This document shows, piece after piece, positions 63,101 to 64,000 of a stretch of 64,000 bases of DNA (positions are counted from its first letter, which is position 1; each line of letters starts with the position of its first letter). The position numbers were made by a program, and so were the translations under genes. Source of the stretch: Crocinitomicaceae bacterium (GTDB taxonomy: Bacteria > Bacteroidota > Bacteroidia > Flavobacteriales_D > Crocinitomicaceae); assembly GCA_029249445.1 (NCBI GenBank), contig JAQWHI010000018.1, positions 248,001 to 312,000 on the forward strand, given 5' to 3'. The notes under the pieces were generated by a model, which worked only from the letters and a program-made list of their open reading frames with translations, did not search any database and had not been told where the DNA came from.

Positions 63101-64000
63101 CTACCAATTTCGATCATAACTCGCATCAATCATTTTTTCCATTTTAGCGGTTTGAATTGCATAGTTAAAACCGTAATAAACAGAGTGCGCTCCGACATTA
63201 CCAAATTTATCAAGCGCCAAAAAGCCTACCTGTAGGCCTGTCAAGTCTTCGTGCTTGGCGATGATACGTTCAACAGCCATTTCACAAGACTCCTGTGGAG
63301 TAAACCCTTGACGCATTAATTCAACAACAGTATGACTTCCTGCAATCCTTATAACGGCCTCCCCAAGCCCTGTGGCACATGCGGCACCTACCTCATTATC
63401 AACAAATAGTCCAGCTCCGATAATCGGAGAATCACCGACTCGACCTGGCAATTTGTAACCCCATCCACTTGTTGTACATGAACCACTGAGATTTCCTTCC
63501 TTATCGAGAGCCAGCATTCCGATTGTATCATGATTCTCATTGTTAATCTCAGGATGTTTCAACTTGGCCTTTTCATCCCTCTTCCACTCTTTCCATTCTT
63601 TTTTCACCTCTTTCAAAGGTGTTTTAACCTTTAGAAACCCTTGTTTTAATGCAAATGCTTTTGCACCTTTTCCCACAAGCATCACATGCGGGGTTTCTTC
63701 CATAACCTTTCTTGCCACAGATATTGGATGATCAATACCCTCTAAGCAAGCCACAGCTCCACAATTGGAGTTCTCATCCATTATGCAGGCATCTAATGTT
63801 AAATGACCATCACGATCTGGTCGACCTCCGATGCCAACACTTCGATTGTTTATATCAGCTTCTGTAATTCGAACGCCAGCTTCGACAGCATCCAAAGCTC
63901 TGCCTGAACTCCCCAAAACCTTCCAAGCAGCAGTATTTGCATCAACACCATGTTTCCAGGTAGATATTACGATAGGTTCGATTGGAACTATTTTTCGTTT
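63101..64000 (-). CDS. Glycosylasparaginase (N4-(beta-N-acetylglucosaminyl)-L-asparaginase), N-terminus outside window
   Basis: The frame is open to the window edge (64000). The visible part is 299 residues beginning around PIVISTWKHG and WKVLGSSGRALDAVEAG. The N-terminal nucleophile site is NHDTIGMLAL (Thr after autocleavage). GGRPDRDGHLTLDACIMD and the substrate loop RVGDSPIIGAG with GLGEAVIR follow. This is the Ntn-hydrolase family that splits GlcNAc from asparagine, ending N-glycoprotein breakdown. Its stop lies four bases before the beta-mannosidase start. A signal peptide cannot be judged because the beginning is missing. Confidence 0.9.
   Translation of the reverse strand, partial: KRKIVPIEPIVISTWKHGVDANTAAWKVLGSSGRALDAVEAGVRITEADINNRSVGIGGRPDRDGHLTLDACIMDENSNCGAVACLEGIDHPISVARKVMEETPHVMLVGKGAKAFALKQGFLKVKTPLKEVKKEWKEWKRDEKAKLKHPEINNENHDTIGMLALDKEGNLSGSCTTSGWGYKLPGRVGDSPIIGAGLFVDNEVGAACATGLGEAVIRIAGSHTVVELMRQGFTPQESCEMAVERIIAKHEDLTGLQVGFLALDKFGNVGAHSVYYGFNYAIQTAKMEKMIDASYDRNW

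Overview
The window reads as a chromosomal segment of an AT-rich Bacteroidota genome, most probably Flavobacteriia (Flavobacteriales). The evidence is type IX secretion cargo with C-terminal sorting domains, Bacteroidota-type -7 boxes (TAnnTTTG), almost no Shine-Dalgarno sequences, and typical flavobacterial neighbourhoods: amidase/MlaD/Fe-S pair, PyrG-YidC, START-like/LptFG, and BatA/dihydroorotase-like/methyltransferase. It looks like stable core chromosome. No phage, insertion sequence or CRISPR array was seen.

Layout. 1-4344 (+) is a tight operon: end of a cell-wall amidase, an MCE/MlaD lipid-transport protein, a membrane ferredoxin-type protein, a small HAD-like protein, a CCG-domain Fe-S protein and a conserved small protein. 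The two Fe-S proteins resemble an HdrE/HdrD (DsrM/DsrK) electron-transfer pair. 4351-13956 holds an outer-membrane DUF4421 protein, a methyltransferase plus di-haem peroxidase pair, an ECF sigma factor with a small membrane protein, a frameshifted outer-membrane barrel gene, pyrD, HMG-CoA lyase, a lipoprotein, a T9SS protein, DUF4268 and a rhodanese lipoprotein. 14200-20419 carries a YdjM-type hydrolase, small membrane and lipoproteins, and a large PAS/hybrid histidine kinase followed by a single-domain response regulator.

20421-26867 is mostly minus strand: DEAD-type helicase, zinc-ribbon SDR, cold-shock protein, T9SS thioredoxin, YwbE, class IV aminotransferase and rhomboid protease. 26938-37769 is plus strand: L,D-transpeptidase, rpe, universal stress protein, CvfB-like protein, pyrG, yidC and a T9SS type B protein. 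Two subtilases lie back to back at 38340-42372. These are followed by DUF5606, an M3 peptidase and a tRNA with anticodon CAT. A long plus-strand run (45323-56831) encodes a START-like protein, LptF/G permease, two glycosyltransferases, RibBA, a LolD-like ATPase, a TIGR02757 protein, a BatA-type protein, a dihydroorotase-like protein lacking metal ligands, a methyltransferase and a pseudouridine synthase. The end (56840-64000, mainly minus) holds a TonB-type receptor, OsmC with MarR, a small lipoprotein, and a beta-mannosidase next to a glycosylasparaginase, a plausible pair for dismantling the core of N-glycans.

The most notable cross-cutting signal is in the promoters. Six genes carry a perfect TAnnTTTG box whose last base lies only 4-5 bases before the start codon, which predicts leaderless or nearly leaderless mRNAs. 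Other points are an interrupted barrel gene repaired by one G, a 16-base CRP/FNR-like palindrome before the rhodanese gene, and a palindrome inside the marR promoter.
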